A stretch of 12,427 nt of DNA from Candidatus Uhrbacteria bacterium. GTDB lineage: Bacteria; Patescibacteriota; Patescibacteriia; UBA9934. Position numbers and translations under genes: made by a program. The notes beneath the pieces were generated by a model that was given only the letters and a program-made list of their open reading frames with translations, ran no database searches and had not been told where the DNA came from. Numbering within the stretch: the first letter of the stretch is position 1; each line of letters starts with the position of its first letter. Shown piece by piece: positions 6,295 through 12,220 of the stretch. The stretch is taken from the NCBI GenBank assembly GCA_030688135.1, contig JAUYIW010000045.1:1-12427 (forward strand), given 5' to 3'.

Positions 6295-6496
6295 ATTTTT
6301 GTTATATATAAATTAAATTATTACACTTGCTTGTGGATATATCTGAACTACATAAAAAATTTTATTTTCTGCCGTGATACTGAAAGACAAAAATATTTGA
6401 TGTGCTTATTAATAAAACCTTGCTTAAAATACGAAACACAGCTTTCTTTAACTCTTCAGCAAAGGCCATGCGTTCACACATATTTTAGTTGGTGAT

Positions 6497-6640
6497 TTAT
6501 TTTACATCAATTTCCACGCCCTGCGCTTTCAATTCTTCAAAAGTAATTTATTGAAGTTGTTTAGGAAGACTAAGCATAAGCTCAGCTACACCTTTCACCA
6601 AAGTTACTCCTTTTTTACTTGGTAGTCAAATCTTAGCCAT
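6497..6640 (-). pseudogene. Possible small gene relic with two in-frame stops
   Basis: One 48-codon frame reads MAKI, stop (TGA, 6628-6626), LPSKKGVTLVKGVAELM..., LSLPKQLQ, stop (TAA, 6550-6548), ITFEELKAQGVEIDVK, then TAA. Apart from the two stops, the amino-acid texture is protein-like and hydrophilic at the end. I do not recognise the family. TGA recoding as glycine, known in some CPR lineages, would remove only the first stop. Chance cannot be excluded at this length. Confidence 0.33.
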
Positions 6641-6788
6641 ACATATCTTGATGCTAGCCGATACAGGCAATTAATAACTGTTACCGAAATCAGGGATAAG
6701 AAGCCGGTTACTCATGTCACGAATTCATATTAAGAATATACGAACTTTAAAACGGTATCAATAATAAACGCTTAAATAAACCAAACAC

Positions 6789-6813
6789 AAAAGCCCCGTT
6801 GATAGGAGCTTTT
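6789..6813 (-). terminator. Terminator of the 355-aa gene
   Basis: On the minus strand AAAAGCTCC pairs with GGGGCTTTT (9 bp with one G-U) around a 7-nt loop, ending in TTTT. It lies 10 nt after the stop codon. The trailing U-run is short, so efficiency is uncertain. Confidence 0.7.
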
Positions 6814-6823
6814 GTCAATATTT

Positions 6824-7891
6824 TTATGAAGTTTTTCTAGCGGTAATAGCCGGCTTTTCTGTAAGCGCTCTCTCTACTGCAGATGCGCTTAAGCTGATTA
6901 TATGGTCTCTAGCCGTCTCACCAGAGTCACCAGAAAACTCAAGCTTCTTCGCAGCTTCTGGAGCAATAAACTCATACCTGCCGTCTGCTGACTTTCCTAC
7001 AAATCTAAGGTTCACAGTTCCTCCCCCGCCTACCAAATCTTGAAATCGCTTTAGCTGTGGACTATCTTGACTATCAGCAAAATCTCGCGCAACATCTGCA
7101 ATCGCAGAACTATCAAAAGTCATATCAATCTCAACCGGCTTTCCTCCTGTTGACTCAAGCTTCTGCTCAAATAAAAATCCTTTTTCGGTTAATACTTCGG
7201 TTGCCTGAGACGCTGACGCAATATCAATGGTTTTTTCGCCAAGCATTGTTCTTATCTGATTCTTAAGTTCGGCTACACGAGTCCTAGATTTTTCGTCTTG
7301 TTTGCCTTTTAGTGCCTTAAGCTCGGCGCTAATTTGAAGGGCTTGAGCCGCTTCTTCTTTACTTGAATATCCTGCTTGCTCCCATTTGGGGACCTCTTGA
7401 AGCTGGTCTATAATCGTAGGAACAGACTCTAAATTCGGCGCCTCAACAGAAGCTGGAACCGTAGGCGTACTCTCTACACCTGCTTCCGCTTCATCTTCTG
7501 TGCCAGACTGAGTACGATCAGGGTTAAACATTCTTGTATCTGTAAACTGCACCGGTGCTACATCTTGGCTTGCCTCCGCTACAACAGAAGTATTGAGAGG
7601 AGCCGCGCCTTCAGATGGATCCACTCCCATACTAGCTGGGACTGATTCATATCCCTCTAGAGCCTTTCTGGCAGCCTCAACTGGATTAAACACCTCATTT
7701 GAATCAACAATGGTTTTGGCAGTCTCATACTTGTGAGTATCCAAAATATCACGAACCTCCACTAGGCTCTGATCCTGTTCTTCTTTTTGCATCTTCTCGG
7801 TAACAGGCGTGATTACGCCCTTTTCTTCCTTCAGGCGTTTCCGAAGCTTGCTTTCAATTGAACCCATTGGTCTGTTAGCTTCAAATTCCAT
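6824..7891 (-). CDS. Hypothetical, largely disordered protein, 355 aa
   Basis: I do not recognise this protein. The first ~55 residues are charged and probably helical (ESKLRKRLKEEKGVITPVTEKMQKEEQDQ). Residues of about 80-165 are low-complexity, rich in Ala, Pro, Ser, Thr, Val and Glu, and probably disordered. Residues of about 175-225 look like a coiled coil (SKEEAAQALQISAELKALKGKQDEK). The C-terminal third is mixed alpha/beta with a GGGG loop near 290. There is no signal peptide or membrane helix, so it is likely cytoplasmic. Its expression unit is clear: a near-consensus promoter about 25 nt upstream, no SD site, and a terminator just after the stop. Starting at 7891 gives a leader of roughly 17 nt; a second ATG at codon 9 (MGSIES) is possible. 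It is transcribed separately from the antiporter upstream. Confidence 0.8.
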   Translation of the reverse strand: MEFEANRPMGSIESKLRKRLKEEKGVITPVTEKMQKEEQDQSLVEVRDILDTHKYETAKTIVDSNEVFNPVEAARKALEGYESVPASMGVDPSEGAAPLNTSVVAEASQDVAPVQFTDTRMFNPDRTQSGTEDEAEAGVESTPTVPASVEAPNLESVPTIIDQLQEVPKWEQAGYSSKEEAAQALQISAELKALKGKQDEKSRTRVAELKNQIRTMLGEKTIDIASASQATEVLTEKGFLFEQKLESTGGKPVEIDMTFDSSAIADVARDFADSQDSPQLKRFQDLVGGGGTVNLRFVGKSADGRYEFIAPEAAKKLEFSGDSGETARDHIISLSASAVERALTEKPAITARKTS

Positions 7892-7914
7892 ATATACGCT
7901 ATTAATAACGACTT

Positions 7915-7943
7915 ATAATACAATAAAATTCCACTTTTGTCAA
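7915..7943 (-). promoter_or_regulatory. Near-consensus promoter of the 355-aa gene
   Basis: Minus-strand TTGACA (7943-7938), a 17-nt spacer and TATTAT (7920-7915) are present. The -35 context CTATTGACAAAA recurs upstream of the lipoprotein gene (11865-11876), suggesting a local promoter style. The -35 lies 15 nt from the antiporter stop codon, so the two units abut. Confidence 0.88.
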
Positions 7944-7957
7944 TAGTATCGCGTAAT

Positions 7958-9631
7958 TTATAGTGTTCCAAAAGCCCTTTTCTGTTTTTTGGCCAAAGAA
8001 TCCCACGAAGCCTTCCTAGCCTTCTTTTTCTGCAAAATTTGTGAAAATAATTCCCCGCCAAGCACGCTAGGAATAATTACAAATGTGGCACCCATCTCGT
8101 ACATCTTTACCACGTCTTCCGCGCTCCTTACCGTTACAACTGCAGACGCTTTTGATTTATGAGTTTTTAGATACTGCAAAATATCGCTACTAATACTTGG
8201 GTCGGGAATTGTTGAAATAATCAGCTTCGATTTTTCCGCTCGCAAAAAGCCTAAAAAGTCATCGCTGGCAGCATCTCCATACTCACAAGGAATTTTGAGA
8301 TCATTCAATTCTTCAATCGCTACAGGATCAAAATCAACAACTACATAATCTTGATTGAGTTTTTGAATTGAAGGCAAAATAACTTCTCCCATTCTATGAT
8401 ACCCAAACATTATTATTTCAGGAGGCTTGCTTCGTTTTTTACCATTATTGTCATGCCCGCGCTCGAGCCACCTAAACATCCAACTCAATTTATCGTACAA
8501 CTGTTCATTATACGCAATAAGATATGTTGAGACGCCAATAGTAACTAGACCGACAACCGTTGCCATTGATAATACACTTTCGTTTGAAATACCTGCCGCA
8601 ATAGCCGCAACTATAATTATAAAAGAAAATTCACTAACCTGAGCCAAAGCAGATCCTGTTAAGAATCCTGTTCGTGGATGATAGCCAAAAATGCGCAATA
8701 TAAGAATAACAATGATAGGGTTACCTACTAAAACGAAAACGCTAAATACAATCGATGGAACCAATACGTCACTAAAAGACGCTAAGGTAAGATTTGTACC
8801 AAGTACAATAAAGAAAATAATCAGAAAGAAATCGCGTAGAGGTCTAATTTTGGAACCTATTTCACGCTGAAAGCCTGTGCTCGCCAGTGAAACGCCTGCA
8901 AGAAGCGCACCAATTTCAATACCAAATCCTGCAAAATGTAAAGCGCTCGCTAGCGCAAAACACCAGGTAAGGGCTGCTAAAAATAGTAATTCAGACGAAC
9001 CGGCGGCATAGCGCATTAAATGTGGCAATACAAATCTTCCAAGTAGCCACAGTAAAGCTATTACAACAGCGCCCTTTACAACCGATATCAACAATATATT
9101 CGATAAATCAAAATTTCCAGTACTCATTGCGCTTAAAACAAGTAAAACCAACATTGCTACGATATCTTGTACTATTAGGATTCCAATTGTGATTCGGCCA
9201 TAAAATCTTTCTATGTCTTCTTTGTCGCTTAGAAGTTTTATAATTACAATCGTGCTTGAAAGCGCAAACGCAATAGAAAGAACCAAACTGGTGCTAACAT
9301 CAAATCCCAGCCAGCCGGCAATTAAAAATCCAAAGAGTGTTGTAAAAATAATCTGCCCAAGACCTGCCAATACGGAAATTCGACCAACGTGTCTAATGCT
9401 ACGCCAATCAAGGTTCAAGCCAACCAGGAATAACAGAAACGCAATGCCTACTTGCGCTAAAGCTTCAAAAATTTCAGGTGATTTGGCAAGATCAAAAAGA
9501 CTTGGACCAACAAGTAAACCTGTAATAATATAGGCAATAATTAAAGGCTGGCGCAAACGAAAAATTACAAGTGAAACCAATCCTGCTGTAACAATTACTG
9601 CGGCAATTTCTAAAAATAAGATGTCTAGCAT
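7958..9631 (-). CDS. CPA2-family K+/H+ antiporter with TrkA-N domain (KefB-like)
   Basis: This is a predicted inner-membrane monovalent cation:proton antiporter of the CPA2/Kef type, probably exporting K+ or balancing pH. Residues 1-375 form a polytopic membrane domain of about 12 helices. They include the conserved VQD with D156 (ion-binding aspartate in this superfamily) and AQVSEFSF at 330-337. Residues 404-535 form a TrkA-N (RCK) nucleotide-binding domain. They carry GYHRMG at 410-415 (a variant of the usual GxGxxG), an acidic strand end at VVDFDP 431-436, and YGDA at 451-454. The total of 557 aa is normal. The start lies 5 nt after the upstream K+ channel stop, with no SD site, so translation is probably coupled in a two-gene operon. 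Ligand (NAD(H) or another nucleotide) and ion are inferred from the family. No terminator follows. Confidence 0.93.
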   Translation of the reverse strand: MLDILFLEIAAVIVTAGLVSLVIFRLRQPLIIAYIITGLLVGPSLFDLAKSPEIFEALAQVGIAFLLFLVGLNLDWRSIRHVGRISVLAGLGQIIFTTLFGFLIAGWLGFDVSTSLVLSIAFALSSTIVIIKLLSDKEDIERFYGRITIGILIVQDIVAMLVLLVLSAMSTGNFDLSNILLISVVKGAVVIALLWLLGRFVLPHLMRYAAGSSELLFLAALTWCFALASALHFAGFGIEIGALLAGVSLASTGFQREIGSKIRPLRDFFLIIFFIVLGTNLTLASFSDVLVPSIVFSVFVLVGNPIIVILILRIFGYHPRTGFLTGSALAQVSEFSFIIIVAAIAAGISNESVLSMATVVGLVTIGVSTYLIAYNEQLYDKLSWMFRWLERGHDNNGKKRSKPPEIIMFGYHRMGEVILPSIQKLNQDYVVVDFDPVAIEELNDLKIPCEYGDAASDDFLGFLRAEKSKLIISTIPDPSISSDILQYLKTHKSKASAVVTVRSAEDVVKMYEMGATFVIIPSVLGGELFSQILQKKKARKASWDSLAKKQKRAFGTL

Positions 9632-9636
9632 GCAAT

Positions 9637-9948
9637 TTATTTCTTGGCTTTTTTAGCGTCTTTACTATGTATCATTCTTTCGTGTACCGATTCAGTTATT
9701 AGCTCTAACGAGATTAGCAAAAATGGCACAGTGAGCAACATATAAAATGTTGCAACTAATTTTGACGCAGGAGTTGTAGGCACTAAATCCCCAAATCCAA
9801 CGGTAGTCATTGTTGAAACTGTAAAATAAAGAGCGTCTACAAAGCCCCAACCCTCAAGAAACATAAATATAATTGCGCCAAATAAAATAAAAACGATCGC
9901 AATGGAAATTAATGCGCTAAATCCCGGGTGCTTGATTGCTCGTAGCAT
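9637..9948 (-). CDS. Two-transmembrane potassium channel (Ion_trans_2)
   Basis: This is a small KcsA-like K+ channel subunit of 103 aa, expected to work as a tetramer in the membrane. TM1 is at residues 10-31 and the pore helix at about 38-48. The complete selectivity filter TTVGFGD is at 48-54, and TM2 is at about 62-84. The tail is short and basic (KDAKKAKK) and has no RCK domain. The filter is intact, so it should be K+-selective. An AAGGAGG ribosome-binding site lies 4 nt from the ATG, and an extended -10 box is present upstream. It is co-transcribed with the downstream antiporter, which carries a nucleotide-binding TrkA-N domain. The pair suggests linked K+ flux and proton exchange. The absence of a regulatory domain on the channel is ordinary for this simple class. 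Confidence 0.95.
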   Translation of the reverse strand: MLRAIKHPGFSALISIAIVFILFGAIIFMFLEGWGFVDALYFTVSTMTTVGFGDLVPTTPASKLVATFYMLLTVPFLLISLELITESVHERMIHSKDAKKAKK

Positions 9949-9975
9949 AAATCCTCCTTAAGAATGGATATGTAA

Positions 9976-9984
9976 AGTATATCA
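9976..9984 (-). promoter_or_regulatory. Extended -10 promoter of the channel-antiporter operon
   Basis: On the minus strand TGA-TATACT (9984-9976) is an extended -10 box 28 nt before the channel ATG. No good -35 is found at 16-18 nt, which extended -10 promoters tolerate. Confidence 0.5.
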
Positions 9985-10070
9985 CATAAGACGCACCAAT
10001 CGCCATCTTTATCTAAACTTGTGCGAACTTTATTTTAACTATGAAAATATATACGACGGTATATTATGTT

Positions 10071-10116
10071 TCGATATCGATTCAAGGTTGAGTTTTAACG
10101 AAGCTTAACCTTGAAT
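10071..10116. other. Long stem-loop in the intergenic region
   Basis: A perfect 10-bp palindrome TCGATATCGA (10071-10080) abuts a 13-bp stem. The stem has TTCAAGGTTGAG (10081-10092) pairing with CTTAACCTTGAA (10104-10115), with one G-U on the plus strand, extended by A10080-T10116. The loop is 11 nt. No T-run follows on either strand, so it is not a standard terminator. The rest of 9985-10127 holds nothing I can identify. Confidence 0.5.
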
Positions 10117-10127
10117 TATGATTGATT

Positions 10128-10153
10128 AAAAACCCGACCGCTCAATAAGCGGT
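10128..10153 (-). terminator. Possible second terminator
   Basis: On the minus strand ACCGCT-TATTG-AGCGGT (10153-10137) is followed by CGGG and five T. The 4-nt gap before the T-run weakens it. It lies downstream of the stronger terminator at 10168-10226 and could be a back-up. Confidence 0.4.
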
Positions 10154-10167
10154 AATTGTTGTTCGAC

Positions 10168-10226
10168 AAAAAAAAGAAACACCCCATAGAAGAACTTCGA
10201 GCAAATTGCTCTTGTTCTCTACGGGG
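10168..10226 (-). terminator. Strong terminator of the 177-aa gene
   Basis: On the minus strand CCCCGTAGAGAAC pairs with GTTCTTCTATGGGG (one G-U, one bulge), with an inner perfect stem GAGCA/TGCTC. A T-rich tail follows (eight T at 10175-10168 after TGTTTC). It is 55 nt past the stop codon. Confidence 0.85.
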
Positions 10227-10281
10227 CGTACGACGAGTCACAGAAACGTGTCTCTGTCGCAGTAGGCGTACGAGTTTCCAC

Positions 10282-10815
10282 TCAATCTTCGACGACGAAG
10301 TACTTGCTAGCGAAGCTCCACGGGATGGAGAGAACCGATCGTCGGCCCTCCTCGACCTGGAAGACGAACTCTAATCGTTGATCCTCGAGTTTGTCCTCAT
10401 GCGAAGGATCGTGGACTGTCAGCGAGATCGGCTCATGGCAGTTGTTGATCGAGTAACCGATTAGGTTGTGCAACAGGAAGGCACCGAGTGTCTCGAGACC
10501 GAATTGCGTTCCTTCCATACCAGCTAGAACGACTGGTCTCTTTGGGAGGAACAGCTTGATGTCGAAGCAATCATCGAATTCATGCCTGTCTTCCCACTCT
10601 TCTCCCTTGCCGAAACCGCGCACGACCAGTGTGACCTTGCACGCATCATCGTTGTTGGATTCGATCTGGATCTCGAACTTCACATCGTCCTTGTAGTCAA
10701 CGTTGCACCAGAGGTCAGGAGTGACCCCGACGCCCACCTCGTCGATGTCGGTGATGCTGCCGTTGGCGAAGGCGCTACTGAAATCAAGAACCCATGGCTC
10801 AGTGGTAGTGTCCAA
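10282..10815 (-). CDS. Hypothetical acidic protein, 177 aa (TTG start)
   Basis: This is an unknown acidic protein of 177 aa. It has many short beta-like stretches (VKFEIQIES, CKVTLVVRGFG, FDIKLFLPKRPVVLAG, RLEFVFQVEE) and four cysteines. It has no signal peptide and no membrane helix, so it looks like a soluble beta-rich cytoplasmic domain. The start is TTG at 10815-10813: a TGA stop lies two codons upstream in the same frame, and GAGGTG sits 4 nt before the TTG, a fair SD site. Its composition is GC-richer than the K+ module, hinting at acquisition. It forms a stand-alone unit with a TTGACA box upstream and a strong terminator. The upstream region shares an 18-bp module with the lipoprotein gene at 11284-11787. 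I propose no function. Confidence 0.7.
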   Translation of the reverse strand: MDTTTEPWVLDFSSAFANGSITDIDEVGVGVTPDLWCNVDYKDDVKFEIQIESNNDDACKVTLVVRGFGKGEEWEDRHEFDDCFDIKLFLPKRPVVLAGMEGTQFGLETLGAFLLHNLIGYSINNCHEPISLTVHDPSHEDKLEDQRLEFVFQVEEGRRSVLSIPWSFASKYFVVED

Positions 10816-10871
10816 GTGTCACCTCATTGTGATTGTTGATGGTCGCTCAACTCTCCCATATTTACACGATA

Positions 10872-10889
10872 TTGTCAATAGCAAAAGGC
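10872..10889 (-). repeat. Shared 18-bp promoter-upstream module, copy 1
   Basis: The minus-strand sequence GCCTTTTGCTATTGACAA is identical to 11884-11867 and includes a perfect TTGACA -35 (10878-10873). Similarity continues weakly upstream as GCRRRAACRG. No convincing -10 lies 16-18 nt downstream in this copy; TATGGG at 12 nt is too close. It is 58 nt upstream of the 177-aa gene. Confidence 0.75.
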
Positions 10890-10966
10890 CGTTCCCGCAT
10901 TCTATACTCAATACACCACTCATCGGAAAAAACGCTCAATCGGCACCATCTTGCAAAGGTTGTCAA

Positions 10967-10989
10967 ATAGAGCCAAAATTAGGCTCTAT
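10967..10989. other. Perfect 8-bp hairpin
   Basis: ATAGAGCC (10967-10974) and GGCTCTAT (10982-10989) flank a 7-nt AT loop. There is no T-run after it on either strand. It sits between the 177-aa gene's upstream region and the transposase relic. Confidence 0.45.
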
Positions 10990-11034
10990 GTTAATACAGT
11001 CCAACATCTAGCGTTGACAAAGCGAGCGTTGACA

Positions 11035-11148
11035 CATAGATTACTCATCGCCACCTATATGTAATACTATAACCATGAACGGCCGCAATGTAACTTAAAA
11101 AAGATGACTCCTGTTGGATACAGAAACCATATTTTAACACCTGCGTAG
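11035..11148 (+). pseudogene. C-terminal relic of an IS3/IS150-family transposase (OrfB)
   Basis: Read in one plus-strand frame, this codes HRLLIATYM, an in-frame TAA (11062-11064), then YYNHERPQCNLKKMTPVGYR and NHILTPA before TAG (11146-11148). YYNxxRPQ...LKKMTPVxYRNH is the hallmark C-terminal end of the DDE transposase of the IS150 group of IS3. The internal stop, and the lack of any upstream part of the catalytic domain in the window, show that the element is dead. The same frame is open further left to about 10960 but carries no recognisable motif. It is the only plus-strand gene remnant I trust. A possible right inverted repeat follows at 11161-11185. Confidence 0.85.
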
Positions 11149-11160
11149 TTTTTCTCCTCG

Positions 11161-11185
11161 TGTCCGCTTTTTGATTGTTGGAGCA
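11161..11185 (+). repeat. Possible right inverted repeat of the IS3 relic
   Basis: Thirteen bases after the transposase stop, TGTCCGCTTTTTG... ends in GGAGCA at 11185. A TGTCC(A/G)CTTTTTG motif at the end of the element and a terminal CA are typical of IS150-group right ends. No matching left end (starting TGCTCC) is found beside it, consistent with a truncated element. Confidence 0.45.
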
Positions 11186-11218
11186 AATACGTCCTCGCTA
11201 TCACCGCTATTTTGAGCG

Positions 11219-11265
11219 AAAAACAAAGAGCGCACCTGAACGGCAAGCGAGCAGATGGCTCTTTG
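11219..11265 (-). terminator. Strong terminator of the lipoprotein gene
   Basis: On the minus strand CAAAGAGC (11265-11258) pairs with GCTCTTTG (11231-11224). The stem is prolonged by CATCTG/CAGGTG (one G-U), and five T follow (11223-11219). A second small hairpin (CGCGCA-GA-TGCGCG) lies between it and the stop codon. Confidence 0.85.
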
Positions 11266-11283
11266 CCGCGCAGATGCGCGAGA

Positions 11284-11787
11284 TTAGTAGAACGGGTTCC
11301 ATGGCAGGTCGACCCGCTCCCCGTCACCTACGTACCAGTCGAAGACGAGGTAGCAGCTTCCGTCGACTCCCTCTTGGTGCGCCGAGTAGCCCCAGTGGAG
11401 CTCGCTCTTGGCGACGGAGAAGGTCGCCTCGCCCGCGGGGTACTCGATACCCTCACCGAGCGTGCAGACCTGCTTGGGGTCGTAGAGGGCGGGCGCTTCC
11501 GCCCAGCCGTGCACAGCGACCCACCCCGCGTCGGGCGCGTTGTAGAGCGTGAAGCCGAGGCCGTCGCCGCCGTCGATGACGGCGTCCCACGTGACACTCT
11601 CCGACCACTCGTCCATCTCGGACGTGGTGTAGGAGGCCGTGGCCACTACGAACTCGCTGTCGGGGGTGAACTCGAACGTGAGCGCGTCGGAGGTCGGGAG
11701 ACCCGTCGCGATGCCCTCCTCCATGTCCTCCCCGAACTTGGGGGCGGCACAGGCGGAGGCGAACAGGAACAGGGCAGTGAGGCGCAT
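11284..11787 (-). CDS. Small GC-rich putative lipoprotein, 167 aa
   Basis: This is a putative exported lipoprotein of unknown role. MRLTALFLFASAC is a short signal peptide ending in a lipobox-like ASAC, with C13 as the lipidation site. The mature part is acidic, rich in Trp, Tyr, Asp and Gly, and beta-strand-like. Two further cysteines (in QVCTLG and GSCYLV) could form a disulfide. I chose the ATG at 11787 because AAGGAG lies 5 nt before it and the signal peptide begins there; an upstream ATG at 11820 would add 11 unlikely residues. The composition is strikingly GC-rich against an AT-rich background, and all other frames are open as a result. In style it resembles small lipoproteins of Myxococcota-like bacteria, which is an impression, not a match. 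It has its own promoter and terminator. The neighbouring IS relic supports horizontal acquisition. Confidence 0.75.
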   Translation of the reverse strand: MRLTALFLFASACAAPKFGEDMEEGIATGLPTSDALTFEFTPDSEFVVATASYTTSEMDEWSESVTWDAVIDGGDGLGFTLYNAPDAGWVAVHGWAEAPALYDPKQVCTLGEGIEYPAGEATFSVAKSELHWGYSAHQEGVDGSCYLVFDWYVGDGERVDLPWNPFY

Positions 11788-11844
11788 GAAAACTCCTTGA
11801 GGGCAGCGAGATGCTACCACTCCGTCGCATGATGACGACAGATA

Positions 11845-11873
11845 AGTCTATCACAAAATAGCGGTTTTGTCAA
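11845..11873 (-). promoter_or_regulatory. Promoter of the lipoprotein gene
   Basis: Minus-strand TTGACA (11873-11868), a 17-nt spacer and TAGACT (11850-11845, 4 of 6) are present. The -35 lies inside the 18-bp module shared with the 177-aa gene. The leader would be about 50 nt, including AAGGAG. Confidence 0.75.
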
Positions 11874-11884
11874 TAGCAAAAGGC
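11867..11884 (-). repeat. Shared 18-bp promoter-upstream module, copy 2
   Basis: This is an exact copy of 10872-10889 in the same orientation, 995 bp away. It carries the -35 box of the lipoprotein promoter. Confidence 0.8.
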
Positions 11885-12009
11885 TGTTTTTGCTGGTAGA
11901 ATAGGCATATTCTGGTTTGGAGTGAGTGATTTCAAAACTCTAATAATTCGGGTTTCATAGTGGCAAGAGGGGAATTTGCTCGGGTTCGATTCTACTTCAC
12001 CGGATGACC
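11885..12009. other. Intergenic stretch without identified genes
   Basis: There is no open frame of note. It contains a small GAATA-GGCA-TATTC palindrome and TCGGGTTCGA (11980-11989), a 10-mer also found at 91-100. The GGGTTCGATTC word looks like a tRNA T-arm, but no matching stems can be built around it. Confidence 0.4.
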
Positions 12010-12034
12010 AAAAAAACCACCAACTAAATTGGTG
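12010..12034 (-). terminator. Rho-independent terminator
   Basis: On the minus strand CACCAA-TTTAG-TTGGTG (12034-12018) is followed after one base by seven T (12016-12010). It would end transcripts of the partial gene at the right edge, about 180 nt past its stop. On the plus strand the same stem is followed by ACTGTTTTTC, so it may act in both directions. Confidence 0.75.
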
Positions 12035-12139
12035 ACTGTTTTTCTTGGTGATGTAATTGTATCATTTGCGCGAATTCTTTTGGAGAAAAAGGAATTAAGC
12101 ACCCTGCCACTATTTTTCTGGTGCAAAGGAGGCGGGGTG

Positions 12140-12220
12140 ATGAACTCGCCCGCACGGAGGAGGAATCCGCGCGAGCTTCGGCTTTTTGTTTTGCCGAAAT
12201 TCTGGCGGGCTAATACTTAA
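12140..12220 (+). CDS. Possible 26-aa basic peptide
   Basis: A short ORF (MNSPARRRNPRELRL, ending KFWRANT) is preceded by AAAGGAGG 7 nt before the ATG, an ideal SD site. It is very basic and ends with two aromatics. Most of it lies inside the inverted-repeat element at 12148-12210, so the frame may simply be a translated repeat. Its stop overlaps the stop of the convergent partial gene by two bases. No plus-strand promoter is evident. Confidence 0.25.
   Translation: MNSPARRRNPRELRLFVLPKFWRANT
12148..12210. repeat. GC-rich inverted-repeat element
   Basis: Outer arms GCCCGC (12148-12153) and GCGGGC (12205-12210) enclose an inner stem TTCGGC / GCCGAA (12177-12182, 12193-12198) with the loop TTTTTGTTTT. 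It is GC-rich within AT-rich DNA and sits 6 nt past the stop of the partial gene, like a dispersed 3' hairpin element. Confidence 0.5.

Larger units (their letters stand above)
6295..6823. other. AT-rich intergenic region
   Basis: This is about 530 nt without an intact gene. Next to 6295 there are several TATA-like words that may serve the 119-aa gene, but no well-spaced promoter. The middle holds the possible gene relic at 6497-6640, and the right end carries the terminator at 6789-6813. I see nothing else I can support. Confidence 0.6.

Noticed and set aside
6259..6495. 78-codon plus-strand open frame in the AT-rich spacer
   Set aside because: No SD site; composition and residue use look random, and it overlaps the start of a minus-strand gene.
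10225..10272. Direct repeat GCGTACG (10226-10232 region and 10266-10272) as a possible attachment site
   Set aside because: Only 7 bp, self-palindromic, and with no integrase or other mobile gene nearby.
11014..11042. Plus-strand promoter TTGACA-N17-TAGATT, with a second TTGACA 15 nt on
   Set aside because: The spacing is good, but it lies inside the frame of the transposase relic and no downstream gene or terminated small RNA is evident.
11212..11832. Long plus-strand and other-frame open frames over the GC-rich gene
   Set aside because: They are shadows caused by high GC. Only the minus frame has a signal peptide, SD, promoter and terminator.
11925..12010. tRNA-like 3' end on the plus strand (GGGTTCGATTC ... 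GACCA)
   Set aside because: The T-stem arms do not pair and no 5' acceptor strand complementary to TCACCGG is present.
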